DNA of 64,000 nt from Toxorhynchites rutilus septentrionalis (GCF_029784135.1 NC_073745.1:283127803-283191802); one strand, 5' to 3'; numbered from the stretch's first letter, positions 1 to 10,490 are shown. Numbers and translations: made by a program. The notes: generated by a model from the sequence alone, not told the origin.

Positions 1-547
1 GGGAACTACCATGATAGGTAAAAGATAACGCATTCAAATCAACTAATTCAAACTGAATTCTTTCAACCAACAGGTCATTCGATAACAGCAATTTCTGAGG
101 AGTATTCGGAAACCAACTGGAACTGCGGAGCACTTTGAGATGTATTAGTTGCTGGCTAATTCAAATTATGAATTGAAAGGATACCTGTTATTATAAATAT
201 CAATTGAAATTTATATTCTGAGCTCCAGAGTCGGGACATTATACAGCAGGACATTACAATTGCAACAGAACAGTAGAAGTGCAACATCGCTTGTTCAGCT
301 TATTTCAGAATTCTTCAACATATTCCGAAAAGCACCCTTTAGCAGTGATATTAGGTATTGGTAAGCCGATGTTGGAACTAGAGAAATGCGATGAGAAAAA
401 TCTCGTTATAACATCTATACTAATCTCCATCATTCCTGATCTTAACACAATAGATTGAACGTTATGTACGCCTAATGCATACGCCTAACAATGAAATGAG
501 GTAAGTTTCATGAAACATTTATAGATGGAAAAACATTATATGTGTGT
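1..547. other. No recognisable feature
   Basis: AT-rich sequence. I see no coding pattern, terminal repeat or RNA gene before the first transposable element begins. Confidence 0.5.
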
Positions 548-803
548 TTTTGACGTAGGACTACGTCTTTCAGTTCTATACTGGGGTGTAAGTTCAAAGT
601 TTCGAAAACGAAAACGTTACGCCGGAGAACGAGATTTTGAGCGTTAATAGCTCCTGAACAACTGAACGAAATGGTATGATAAACACTTCATTCGAAAGAT
701 AAAATGTCTACCCGTTATATGCTTGTTACTTTTTGATCCAAAAACTTGTTTAAATAGCCCTAACATTGCTTTCAAAACAGGCTATTGAAATCACACCAAT
801 AGG

Positions 804-839
804 TATATAAGCGAGTGCCGCTCGGAAATCCACTCAGTT
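804..839 (+). promoter_or_regulatory. Putative Pol II core promoter inside the element
   Basis: TATATAAG (804-811) is followed by the arthropod initiator TCAGTT (834-839). The initiator A at 836 lies 32 bp from the start of the TATA box, which is the canonical spacing. Transcription would run rightwards into the tandem repeats. Function is inferred from motif spacing only. Confidence 0.45.
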
Positions 840-930
840 ATGATTGCGCAACGATTGAGGTGCGATCGCTGGAATGAATGGATGTCTCCCTAACACAGAC
901 TTCGAAACCAAGGAACCTGGGGAAATCTTA

Positions 931-1370
931 AGCAGCGGGTACTTTTATACTTGCTTGCGTTTCTGCAAATCGAAATGTTTCCCTAACACAGATTTCAAAA
1001 CCATGGAGCCTGAGGAAATCGATATTGCAAAATATATGCAAGCGGCGGGTACTTTTGTACTCGCTTGCGTTTCTGCAAATTGGAATGTCTTCCTAACACA
1101 GAATTCAAAATCATAAGGCCCGGGGGAATTGGCATTGCAAAATAGTTGCGAGCGGCGGGTACTTTTGTATTCGCTTGCGTTTCTGCAAATCGAAATGTTT
1201 CCCTAACACAGATTCCAAAACCATGGAGCCAGAGGAAATCGGCATTGCAAAATAGATGCAAGCTGTGGGTACTTTTGTACTCGCTTGCATTTTTGAAAAC
1301 CGGAATGGGTTTTCCCAATACAGATTCCGAAACCAAGAAGTTGGGAAAAACGGCATTGCAGATACATTCA
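931..1370 (+). repeat. Tandem repeat, 110-bp unit, four copies
   Basis: Units begin at 931, 1041, 1151 and 1261, exactly 110 bp apart. Each starts with AGCRGCGGGTACTTTTGTAC or a close variant and contains CTGCAAATCGAAATG and CCCTAACACAGA. Diverged units lie in the other members of the group at 5.0-5.25, 7.0-7.5, 46.4 and 63.2-63.8 kb, mostly in the opposite orientation. Short reading frames on both strands here are products of the repeat and not genes. Confidence 0.9.
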
Positions 1371-1973
1371 AGTCGACAATACTGCATTTTTACACTCCGG
1401 AATTCGTTTTGCTAACACGGTCTACAAAGCAGGTACAGATGCAACGCTTTGACTCGATTATTCAAGACTGTATTGGAAGATATCTCTTCATGTCGCCAGC
1501 TCGCTGAACTTCTACGCATAGCGTTTGATGATTAGGCAAAATGTTGACAACTATTTCCTGCGATAACTACTACCATAATGCATAAATTGACTTAAATTGG
1601 TATTTGTTTGCAATTAAATTAATTCATTCATTCACTAGTTTAATCAATACACACAAAAGATAGTTCTGCGCAGCGGCGATATCGTACCCAATGAGGAACA
1701 TTCGAGATGGGATTATTGCTAATTAAAGAAATACAATTGATTACTAAGTCAACGGCAGTCCTACGTCAACCTTGCAGTTATATCATAGGTATAACCCATC
1801 CATAGTTTTTTTTCAGAGCGCTTCTGTCCGGGTTCGAACAATGCAACACAAAATAAATGAAAACCATGAGAAGTTCTTTCAACTGGCATTGCAGCACGAA
1901 ATGCAAAAATAAATGCATAATTATCAGGTTGCTTTGAACAAACAAAACCCGAACAATACGAGTACTATGTTGT

Positions 1974-2844
1974 CGAGATGAAAAATAGAAGGTGGGAAGA
2001 TTCACGGGTTTTGCTTGTGTTAAACTTTGATTGTATTAGTAGCCGGGAAGATAAGAAGTTCACATACCAGGCATAACAGTCAGTTACTCAAATGGTACAA
2101 AATTGAATGTGTCAACGAATAACGTTGAAAGAGGATATACAGAAAATAATTACGTATAGCCAAAAAATATTTTTCGCGTTACATTCATCATTTGAAAAAT
2201 AAACAGAACATGTCACGAACCAAAATGTTTCATTTTTGTTATTTCTTCTTATATCAGAATTAGTATTCTAATTTTTACTATGTTTGGATTTTAGAGCATC
2301 TTCATGGTAGTTTATCTCTTGTTAGCAATTGTAATTCCTTTTTCCACAATTAGGGTGCTGAACACTTCATTCGTCTAAAACTAGGACGGAAGCAGAAAAC
2401 TTTTCGTCTCAATTTAGGTCATATGGAGTCTATTCAATTTATTTTTCAAGTGCATTTTACGTGGACTACTTTTGCTACTTTTTTCTCATGCGCTGTAAAA
2501 TGTTTTCCGCCAAAGGAAAAAACGATTTTGTAACTCTGACTTTGTTCATTCATGTTTTTGGTCGATGTAACGAGAAGTAAAATAAGATTGAAATAAAGTT
2601 TAGAACACCTCAACAATACTGAAATTTCAGTTTCTGCTAAAATTTCAGTTGGGCCCCTATGATTTTGAACGCTAGCATTTGAATTAAGAAAAAATACTAA
2701 TTTGTTCATTTCATCTGCTTATTTTTACTTTTAATAACAACACTTTTCGTATGTAGTGGACTATTATAAGAAAAGTAACATACATAAACAAAATCTGTGA
2801 CGTCACAGATTTAAAAATCTTCCCACCTTTCATTTTCCATCTCG
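1974..2844. mobile_element. MITE with 9-bp target duplication (MULE-like)
   Basis: Terminal inverted repeats of about 28 bp start CGAGATG on both sides and continue to GGTGGGAAGATT (1990-2001 and, inverted, near 2816-2828). They are flanked by a perfect 9-bp direct repeat CTATGTTGT (1965-1973 and 2845-2853). A 9-bp duplication is typical of Mutator-like elements. No transposase is visible. A perfect 22-bp palindrome (2791-2812) with a CRE-type TGACGTCA centre sits just inside the right end. Confidence 0.75.
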
Positions 2845-2853
2845 CTATGTTGT

Positions 2854-3504
2854 ATTCATTTCCGCATTCATATTGCTATATAGATCATTATAATTAATCT
2901 TTTGTATGACCAAAAGTAAGCTCGATGCTAGTCAATAAGGAGTTTACAATAGTGAAATACGCAGAGGATCTTAAATATCCTATTTGATAGTTCCGACCAG
3001 TAGTAGAACAAATAGTGCATCAATTTCTTTTATAATAGCACAAGAAAATGAATAATGTAATTGTAGTTATTGAGTTACATGAATTAGTATTATGTTCCAG
3101 GTAGTGTTTTAAGTTTAATAAAATGTTTCCAATAAAAGTGTTTTTTTTTCTTTATTTTTTTCATTCTCCTCAATACCAACAAACATGAGAGGAAAGCAGT
3201 TGGTCGATACGGTGCCAGATTGGCACAGTGTTGGCCCATAATTGGATGTCAAATACGAAGACAAAATCATTGCAAAATGGTACGACATCGGCACCGTTGT
3301 CGACACCATTTGTTGGGACCAATCTGGCAAAACAATGTAGAGTGGGTAGATATCGATGTCTGCTACTTACTTTATCTTTCGGGTATATTATTTATTTTAT
3401 CAAGTTTCTTTTTGTAGTTTTCTCATCAATAAAAAAAAAACATAAACTAGAATAAAGCGCAACTTCATTATTTAGTTCATTCTTTTCTCATAAAAAATTA
3501 ATTT
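2854..3504. other. No recognisable feature
   Basis: AT-rich sequence with poly-T and poly-A runs. Short ORFs on both strands around 3.1-3.45 kb show no family resemblance I can recognise. Confidence 0.4.
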
Positions 3505-5686
3505 AAAAAAATCGTAAAGGATTGTATCTAGGATGCGACCGCATATTTTCGACATAGAACTACGCAGTTATATTATGCAATCCACTTGTTTATCACTTCT
3601 AATATTATTTTAGAATGCATCGGAATTTTTGCAATTATTTTCTTCGTTACAAATAAATTTAATGAACGTCCCTTACGTTTGATCACATATTTTGGTAGTC
3701 CTAGGCATCATGACTACCACCATGACTACGACTTGTCAAACGATCATTGTATTTTACTTTTCCCTCTGAAATTATTGAACATCTCATGTTTACGTAGCTC
3801 TCGAACGGCGAAAGTCATTCACCTCTAGTATCTGAAATGACGATTTTCCTAGGCTTCTCAGTTTAAAGGTACGTTTTAGGGAAGCATATTATAGATGGGC
3901 AAACCGTTCACGAACGATACGAAAGAACTAGTTCGCCGAAAAGAGTGAACGAACGGTCGTTCTTCCCACGAACTGATTGCGAGTGAACGGTTTGTGAACG
4001 CACTGATTCCGAAAGAACGGTTTGCGAGTGAACCGTTTGAGAGCGAGTGAACTGTATGGGAAAGAACTAATTGAGAGTGAACTGTTTGGGAACGAACTGT
4101 GTTTGCGAAGTGTTTGCGAAAGAACGAGTGCAGTTGAACTGATTTGCGCTGGATGGAATGGGTAAATAAAACGAGAACGCTTGTAAGAAAAATAAATCGA
4201 TATTGTCATTTACGAGCAAAATGCATGTAACGTAGCGTTTATTTTGTTGATATGTACTCAATTTTGAGGTTAAAAATTAAATTAGATTTTGGTAGTTTTG
4301 AAGGCAAAAGTATATATTTCCAATTTCATGTATTCTTTCAATTCCGCGTAACATTCATGTACTTCCTGATTATCAAAAAAAAAAAAAAAAATCAGGGGGA
4401 AGCCGGGACGATCCTTGAATTAGGTGAACATAAAATCTAATAGTAAGGGAAAGTTGAGAAAAAAGTTTTTTCGTTGCTTTCAATCCATTGTTTGGCCTAT
4501 TGTGTGTTATTGAGATTCTTTTTATGATTGATTGTTAGTGAAAATCGCTGCTGATTTTTTTCTATGAATGAACATTATGAAATATGATCTTACATGGAAC
4601 CTGTGTGTTGTCCAAACAGAAAATATGAAAAATTGCACATATTTTGTGCGCATCAAATTATTACATATAATATAATTTTGTCGGCCGATAAACATATTTT
4701 CACATTCAGTTTGCGAGTTTAAAGAATAAGCAGCTTATCTTTCCCCACTAAATTTCAAAAATATAAATCCCATATGTACACTATCCAATCCAACGATGTC
4801 AATTAATAGCTATCTATTGATGTTGGGTTCCAGCTAACATTCTATATTGTTCTTAATACCGCTGAACGAAAGAGCGAAAGAACGGTCCAAAAGAACTGAT
4901 TCACTTAGATGAACGGTTAGTGACTGAACCGCTCATCAAAGTGAACTGTTTTGCCCATCTCTAAAACATATTCCGGTCTGCACAACAGCAAGCGAGTAGA
5001 AAGGTACTCAACACCAAAAATACTCCCAACTTGCATGTTTCGACAGATGATGATGTTGATGTTGGATTAAAGAGGCTTTAAACTTTGCAGTCTTTCGACA
5101 GAGCGAATTCCCCCAGTCACATTGATTTGGAAGTCCGTGTTAGGGAAACAAAGCTCGGTGGGAACAAAAATACCCCTGACTTGCATGTATATTTGCAAAG
5201 CGGACTTCCACAGGTACATTACATTTTGAAGTCTGTGTTGGGGAAACCGTAAATCGGGCCAATCAAAACTTGGCAGTTAGGGCGTTTAGATAACGCTTGA
5301 AATTTTACAGTTATTTAATTGTTCATCTCATGAAAAATAACATTTTATTAATTGTGATAGACGCGTAAAAATATTTCCTATCAATTCATGCAAACATCTT
5401 TCCGATCTATTAAGAAATGTTCGATTTATAAGCATTCGAAATACGGGTAGGGTTGGCACACAAATCGGCAGAACAAATGCATGGGAAATAAGTTTTCATG
5501 AATTTAAACCGTTTAGAGATTAGTATAGCATATCAAACAAATCTCAATTTCCGATTCGATTGGTATGTCTATCATGAGAATTCGTTCACAGTGAAAATAG
5601 TTATTAACGTTAACTTTATTTCATTAAATCAGGACCTGTTTTCTGATTTGGCACCCTTCCTGAAAGACGTAAGTCTACGTCAAAAA
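3505..5686 (-). mobile_element. GACGTAG-ended element, copy 2, split by a nested insertion
   Basis: Read on the minus strand, the left end is at 5666-5681 (GACGTAAGTCTACGTC on the plus strand). It is followed by the same interior start as the copies at 39.4 and 48 kb (the segment matching GTGCCAAATCAGAAAACAGG). Then come diverged ~100-bp repeat units (about 4975-5250) of the type in copy 1. The right end, with the ATGCGACCGCAT and GACATAGAACTACGC blocks, lies at about 3505-3565. A separate element at 3890-4963 interrupts it. The copy therefore combines the 5' part of one subfamily with the repeat interior of another. Confidence 0.6.
3890..4963. mobile_element. hAT-like non-autonomous element with GAACGG repeats
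   Basis: Inverted ends TATAGATGGGCAAACCGTTC (left) and TAGAGATGGGCAAAACAGTTC-type (right, inverted) are flanked by 8-bp direct repeats AAGCATAT (3882-3889) and AAACATAT (4964-4971), seven of eight matching. An 8-bp duplication fits hAT. Both subterminal regions are full of short GAACGG/GAACTG repeats in both orientations (3895-4140, 4862-4945), which may be transposase-binding sites. No transposase ORF is present. It lies inside GACGTAG-ended copy 2. Confidence 0.7.
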
Positions 5687-5689
5687 TGA

Positions 5690-6890
5690 AGAATTGCTCA
5701 CGTTGATGAGGTAAAGTTGGAGAGGTAAAATCAATTTCCACGCTTGTCCGCGGAGGATGAGTGGGGTCTAAATTCGTACTTTGTCTGTCCACGTGATATG
5801 TAAACAACCCCAGGTTCTAATTGCCGTAGTGGCTGGATTCGATGAAATCCAATTGATCCGATAGATAGCGGAAGAAGCTTCCAAACGAAATAAACTTCAT
5901 CAGAGGCTTCATGCCCAATCCAACCTTGCAACCTATCACTCTAGCGCACCAAATTGAATTTAAAATAAAATTCGTAACCAATACGAGTGAGATCTAAATT
6001 GGAAATAACTTCCGTTCCAACAAAAACACCTTACTGCAAGCAATTACCACTGTTTCTCCGCTTCCCACAAGATTCATCTGTCTGTCTGCTTCTGCTGCTG
6101 CACTAAGTAATACGTTTCCACAGGATTCTCGCATAACTTTCCCAAAGTCAAACACCGAACAGCAAACAAACGCACACACACACAAACACACACACACACA
6201 CACAGAGAGTGAACAAAAACATCGAGCCGTTGTTTGGAAAAAGTACAAAAACATGTTTGCGGAAAACTTCTATATCTTGTTCGTGCAGCAGCGAATGGCC
6301 GTTGCACTTTCGCATTATTACTTATTCACGGAGATATTTCTCAGTGGCGATTTGTGCTACTGGATCAATTTATTCACTTGCATATAAAATTATGGCATGT
6401 CCGCTCTCATAGTGGTTGAAGTTGAAACTCAATTTCAGGAATACACAGTTGAACATCTCCCCTGGCTCTCCTCACAGAGTTTAGAGAACCTTGACCAGTT
6501 TCTAATTTTGGTCAGATACTCAATTAACTAGCATTAGAACACATTTTGGGCGATTGTAGCAAAGATACGTTCGTTCTGTTTGGAATTGATTTTGCATTAC
6601 AAATTCACACGTAGTATTCGAACAGAGTGATTCAATGATAGTAATCCAATTTTTGATTGAGAAACATTTGAACTTTGACCAAACGCTTTTGGTCCCGAGA
6701 TCATGAAAACCATAATAATCAATAATTACGGAAACAAAAACCATTTTTATATTCTCTTTAGGGTTATTCATTCCATCTCTGTATTAACTACTGAAGTATG
6801 GAATGAGTTTATCAATATCAATATCATAGAAGTGAACACACGAGCATAGGGGGGCATATGCCGATGGGTGAATCTCTTTCAGCACCCAAA
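5690..6890. other. Unassigned sequence with a CA microsatellite
   Basis: No gene or terminal repeat is recognised. A (CA)n run with interruptions occupies about 6171-6204 and creates spurious reading frames. The rest looks like single-copy or very decayed sequence. Confidence 0.4.
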
Positions 6891-6891
6891 G

Positions 6892-7804
6892 AAAAAAATG
6901 GGTGGGTTATATCTATGATATAACCGTAAGATTGACGTGGGACTACCTTAGCTTAGTATTGTTTGTATTGATTAAATTTTTGACTGAATGATACAATTTC
7001 CGAATTCAATTGAATTCAATATATTTGCGTTACGAGACCGTGTTGGGGAAACGCACTCTAGTTTGCACAAAAGCAAGCGAGTACAAAAGTATTCGCAGTT
7101 TGCATGTATTTGCAACACTTTGGCTTAGAAGTCTTTAGAGGGAAAACAGATTTCAGTCGGAACAGAAATACTCCCGACCTGCATGAATTTGCAATCCCAA
7201 CATCCCTAGACACCTTGGTTATGAAGCCTGTGTTGAGAAAACATATTTTAGTCGGAACAAAAATGCCCCCCACTTGCATGAATTTGCATTGCCAATTTTC
7301 CCAAGTTCCATGGATTTGAAACCTGTGTTAAGGAAACACATTTCAGTTGGAACAAAAATGCTCCGACTTGCATGTATTCGCAATGCCAACTTCCCCACGC
7401 TCCTTGGATTTAAAGTCTGTGTTAGGGAAACACATTTCGGTGGGAACAAAAGCTCCCCCTACTTTCATGTATTTGCAATGTCGATTTCTCCAACGCTGCT
7501 TGGTTTAGAAGTCTGTGTTAGGGAAACCGTAAAGCGGGCCTATCAAAACGAGGCAGTTAAGGCGTTTATATAACGCCTAACATTTTACAGTTATTCAATT
7601 ACTAATGAAAAATAACATTTTATTAGTTGTGATAGATGTGTAGAATAATTCCCTATCAATTGATGCAAACATCTCACCGATCCAGTAGAAAATGTTCGAG
7701 TTAAAAGCATTCGAAATCTTGCATTTTTTCCCCCTCATGTTCAGTGTTTATGTTTTCATTTTACCCCCCCATATACTCCGGTTAGACGTAGTCCCACGTC
7801 AAAA
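6892..7804 (-). mobile_element. GACGTAG-ended element, copy 3
   Basis: On the minus strand the element starts at GACGTAGTCCCACGTC (7785-7800, plus-strand reading) and ends just past a perfect stem-loop GGTTATAT-CTATG-ATATAACC (6905-6925). Next to that hairpin is the second core TTGACGTGGGACTACC (6932-6947). The interior holds five to six diverged repeat units. Both ends are intact and no ORF of substance exists. The hairpin and ends match the copy at 62.6-64 kb closely. Confidence 0.75.
7041..7540 (-). repeat. Tandem repeat, ~92-99 bp units
   Basis: The motif GTGTTAGGGAAAC or a variant recurs near 7041, 7126, 7225, 7317, 7411 and 7508, each followed by TCGGAACAAAAATG-like sequence and ACTTGCATG. 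These are homologous to the 110-bp units of copy 1 on the opposite strand but slightly shorter. Confidence 0.8.
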
Positions 7805-7807
7805 GGT

Positions 7808-8059
7808 TTTTTTTGTGTGTCCGATTCCATGTGGCCCGCTCTCAGCTCTCCAGAGCATTGAGGGCACAAGGCAGGCAATCGGATACCCCCGTCCGGGATA
7901 TCGTAGGTAGCCGTGATCCTGATCTTCTGCTTCATCTATATCTATTCCGCCGATGTCAACGTTTAATGATGTTTCCTCCGTTGTATCCCTATATCATATC
8001 CCTCCTATCCGATCGATGAACGTTTACTTAGTCGCGACAATGCATGCACATATCCTTTA
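7808..8059 (+). pseudogene. 3' end fragment of an I/Loner-group LINE ORF2
   Basis: The plus strand encodes the C-terminal tail RFHVARSQLSRALRAQG...PVRDIVGSRDPDLLLHLYLF. This matches the last residues after the RNase H domain of the element at 30.3-36 kb (ARSNLENSLRTRG...) and the fragment at 13.6-13.9 kb. It is followed by a stop and the start of a 3' UTR that also matches the 13.5 kb copy. A (CAGT)n run follows at 8060-8079. Only about 250 bp remain, so it is a 5'-truncated or broken copy. Confidence 0.7.
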
Positions 8060-8169
8060 CAGTCAGTCAGTCAGTCAGTTTTTCCACCAGTACAATTATT
8101 TCAATAATTCAGATTTTCCACTCAAAAATGAATTTTCTTTTCTGTACATACCTAATATTGCTTCTCTGT

Positions 8170-8440
8170 TAACTCACAAATCGAAATAGAACCATCAGCA
8201 AATTGAATTTTGATATTAAATCACTCAAAATGCTTAATATCGAAGCAGCTAAAATTACATCCATACGCGGAATCATGTATGATTTTCGTTTTTTGTTTCC
8301 TTTTTCCACTTTAGATCAGTATTCATGGCCATAGGGTGGCTTAAATATTATAGAATAACATGTAGAAGGAAATCTGAAATTCAAAATGTAACACCACCAA
8401 CCACCTGTCCATATCTAGGTAGTGCGGACTGAATCAAAAC
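8170..8440 (-). repeat. Fragment of the GGGGAACCGCGGG MITE family
   Basis: This segment (AAAATGCTTAATATCGAAGC through CCACCTGTCCATATC) is the diverged reverse complement of the left half of the MITE at 52424-53062. The terminal inverted repeat itself is missing, so this is an internal fragment. Confidence 0.55.
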
Positions 8441-8444
8441 GGCT

Positions 8445-8881
8445 GTCAAAACAGATCCAATGATCAGGAGTGTTAGTTTTCTTTTGATAATCAACACTAT
8501 TAAAAAGGTATTGTTATCAAAGGCAAAAATACTTAAACTTATTTATTTAATTATTTATTTCTTCGAATCATCTGACTCACATTTGGTCTAAATGATTATT
8601 TAAAACTAAACGTTATGAAATGAACAAACTACATTTTTCCGTCAATTTTTTAATTGACCATTCCATCTCTGAAAGAGCATCTTATATTGCAAGGTATCAG
8701 AACCTGACAGAATATAAACAACCTATGAATAACGCTTAGTTCACTCCAAGATTTTAATGTGGGAGCAAAATTCGACATTGGCGAATTTCGATATGTACAT
8801 ACATAGTTAAATGTTTTAGAGACGTTTTTCTAACGTCGGTGAAAACAGCTTTGCTGGTGAAGCTGACCGAATGAAATCCGC
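8445..8881. other. No recognisable feature
   Basis: AT-rich sequence without coding signal or terminal repeats that I can recognise. Confidence 0.4.
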
Positions 8882-9269
8882 TTAATTATGATCCGCTAGT
8901 CCTGGTGATGAATATAACGGTAAAGCAATTTGCGCTTCGTGTTGATGATGGACGTAATTTTCTGAGTCAACTACCGGCTTAATTGTGGAGAAGGAATTAC
9001 AGTTTCTCACGAGGTTTCTTTTCCGGTTGAAATGTAACGATGTATTTGTAACCTGTAAATGTGTTTGAAAGGTTTGCTACACTTTTGGTTTTCAATAATT
9101 GAAACATCGTACTTACTCCACCGATACGGGAACCCTTATTCGGAACTAGTTTGTCGTCTCCGCAAAAATCGACCCAGCGCGTCTGTAAATACGTTTCCGA
9201 GGGTATACGATAAAAGCTAACGCGAACATTTTCACTCGTATTCGGGCAGTCTTTCACTGAGCAACGCAT
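8882..9269 (-). CDS. Small THAP-type zinc-finger reading frame, probably two exons
   Basis: The ATG at 9269 opens a frame beginning MRCSVKDCPNTSEN. It has the first half of a THAP DNA-binding domain: C3 and C8, then SFYRIP, the invariant Trp in TRWVDFCG and VPNKGSRI. The second half (a Cys and the HF motif) is not contiguous. A consensus donor GTAAGT at 9116 and an acceptor TTTACAG ending at 9053 define a 64-nt intron. Joining these keeps the frame open to a stop at 8882 (107 residues, with LHF in exon 2). Alternatively, a CSKPF stretch at about 9081-9067 is the original CSKHF with His changed to Pro, which would make it a dead domain. THAP fingers occur in P-element transposases and host regulators; I cannot tell which this is. 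It lies directly downstream of the broken mariner on the same strand. Confidence 0.45.
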
Positions 9270-9416
9270 TTTTAATGTCCACTTTCCTCGATATAACATT
9301 TCTCCGAACGAAAAAAAAACCAACCAAGTCACAGTCACGTAAATGTTTACTCTTGCGGTTTGAAAACATTTGATGAAAAGTGGAACGAAGAGTTGCCAGA
9401 TTATTCCATTTATTCC

Positions 9417-9825
9417 AATCGACACGAGCCTTTTTTTGAGCGATTGTCAAATTATGTGGGATCCAACGTGAACATAATTTTCGCACAACTAAGTGTTCAT
9501 GTAAAATCGCATATATGCTGGTGGAACTAATGATTAGGGATGCCTCAATCTCACAATAGGTTACATGACGATCTTGCTTAATCATTTCGTGCACAGCATC
9601 GATGTTTTCTGGCACTACAGTCGATTTTGGACGACCTTCACGAAACTCGTCGGACAGCGAACTACGACCACGATTGAATTCACTATACCAGCGATACACA
9701 GTGGTTTTTGATGGAGCTTCATCGCCAAAAGTCAAATTAAGTTGATTGACGCACTCTTGTTGTGATAATTCACGTCGAAAGTCGTAAAAAATCATCGCAC
9801 GAAAATGTTCACGATTCAGTTCCAT
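9417..9825 (-). pseudogene. Mariner-family transposase, N-terminal half only
   Basis: The ATG at 9825 starts a frame with the two helix-turn-helix domains of a mariner-type transposase. The landmarks are MELNREHFRAMIFYDFRR, then SKTTVYRWYSEFNRGR, then EGRPKS and SRWIPHNLTIAQKKARVDW. Homology stops abruptly after RVDWNK near 9417, before the catalytic DDD/E domain. The frame runs open into unrelated sequence until 9232. The catalytic domain is therefore absent and the copy is inactive. No terminal inverted repeat was identified. The break point lies about 150 bp upstream of the THAP exon. Confidence 0.8.
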
Positions 9826-10007
9826 TTTTTTGCCGAGACCAAACTTTCAACTAAATATAAAATAAACAAATAGCGTCCGTATGAAAAAATGTTCTGAGTA
9901 CGTATATCGTCAAAAATGTCAAACTTTACGATGGAACCGTCAGATGGACTCACATGACATCAGTGTTGCCAATTCCCGAAATATAAATAGTGACCCTCGT
10001 ACAGTCA

Positions 10008-10075
10008 TTCCATGCCAAACCGATATAGTGGTTCTCAGTGGTAGTTTTGTTCTTTATCGCAAAACATTAGACTCG
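10008..10075 (+). repeat. Interspersed repeat end, inverted copy at 14038-14118
   Basis: The segment CATGCCAAACCGATATAGTG followed by GTTCTCAGTGGTAGTTTTG and TTCTTTATCG recurs as its reverse complement at 14038-14118. The two copies face each other across about 4 kb of other elements. The family is unknown. Confidence 0.6.
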
Positions 10076-10160
10076 TATATTTTAATTTTTTCGTTTGGGT
10101 GACCGTTTCCATTTCAGGGTGGTCCGTTTTCCAAAAACTGACTTTTTTCAAATTCATAAC

Positions 10161-10200
10161 TTCAGAACCACTTAAACCGGTTCAGAACCACTTAAACCGG
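10161..10200 (+). repeat. Exact 20-bp tandem duplication
   Basis: TTCAGAACCACTTAAACCGG occurs twice in direct succession (10161-10180 and 10181-10200) with no differences. Confidence 0.9.
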
Positions 10201-10490
10201 TGAGCGACATATCTAAATGAAGCCAATGAGCTAGCTTTTTATTAAAAAATATTGAACTTGCAAAAAAAATGGATTTTATTTTCGTAATTATCGATTGTAT
10301 TTGTTTTTATTGTATTCATGGCTTTTGACTAGAGGGCGCTATATTTTTAATATTTTTCTTGAAAGATGAGGATGTTTCACATAACATATCTTGATTTCAG
10401 AGATGCTATTTTTTTTTCGTTTTTGAGATATGATTTTTCAAAAATCATTTCTCCCCTTGAGAACGAATGGAATGGCTGTATATATGTATA

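Larger units (their letters stand above)
548..1810 (+). mobile_element. GACGTAG-ended element, copy 1 (Helentron-like, non-autonomous)
   Basis: The left end is a T-run followed by the near-palindrome GACGTAGGACTACGTC (552-567). The right end has the reverse-complement core CAGTCCTACGTC (about 1757-1768), then a stem-loop GTTATA...TATAAC (1777-1796), then ACCCATCC and a T-run. No transposase is present. Inside are a putative core promoter (804-839) and four 110-bp tandem units. The same two ends recur around 3.5-5.7, 6.9-7.8, 39.4-41.2, 45.5-46.3, 48-49.2, 49.4-50.4 and 62.6-64 kb. The inverted ends are asymmetric: the core is terminal on the left but about 45 bp inside on the right. I see no target duplication. 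That resembles Helentron-derived elements (HINE/DINE-1), which is an inference. A MITE of an unknown superfamily is the alternative. Confidence 0.7.

Noticed and set aside
995..1507. Several 80-130 codon ORFs on both strands
   Set aside because: All arise from the open frames of the 110-bp tandem repeat, whose unit length is not a multiple of three.
3115..3455. Possible structured RNA or exon around GGTGCCAGATTGGCACAGTG
   Set aside because: Short inverted words and small ORFs are present, but nothing matched a known RNA or protein pattern.
5994..6307. Minus-strand ORFs of 77-86 codons rich in Cys-Val
   Set aside because: They are translations of the (CA)n microsatellite at 6171-6204, not genes.
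6905..6925. GGTTATATCTATGATATAACC as a stand-alone terminator or CRISPR-like repeat
   Set aside because: It recurs only as the right-end hairpin of one transposon group, at single sites and without spacer-like spacing.
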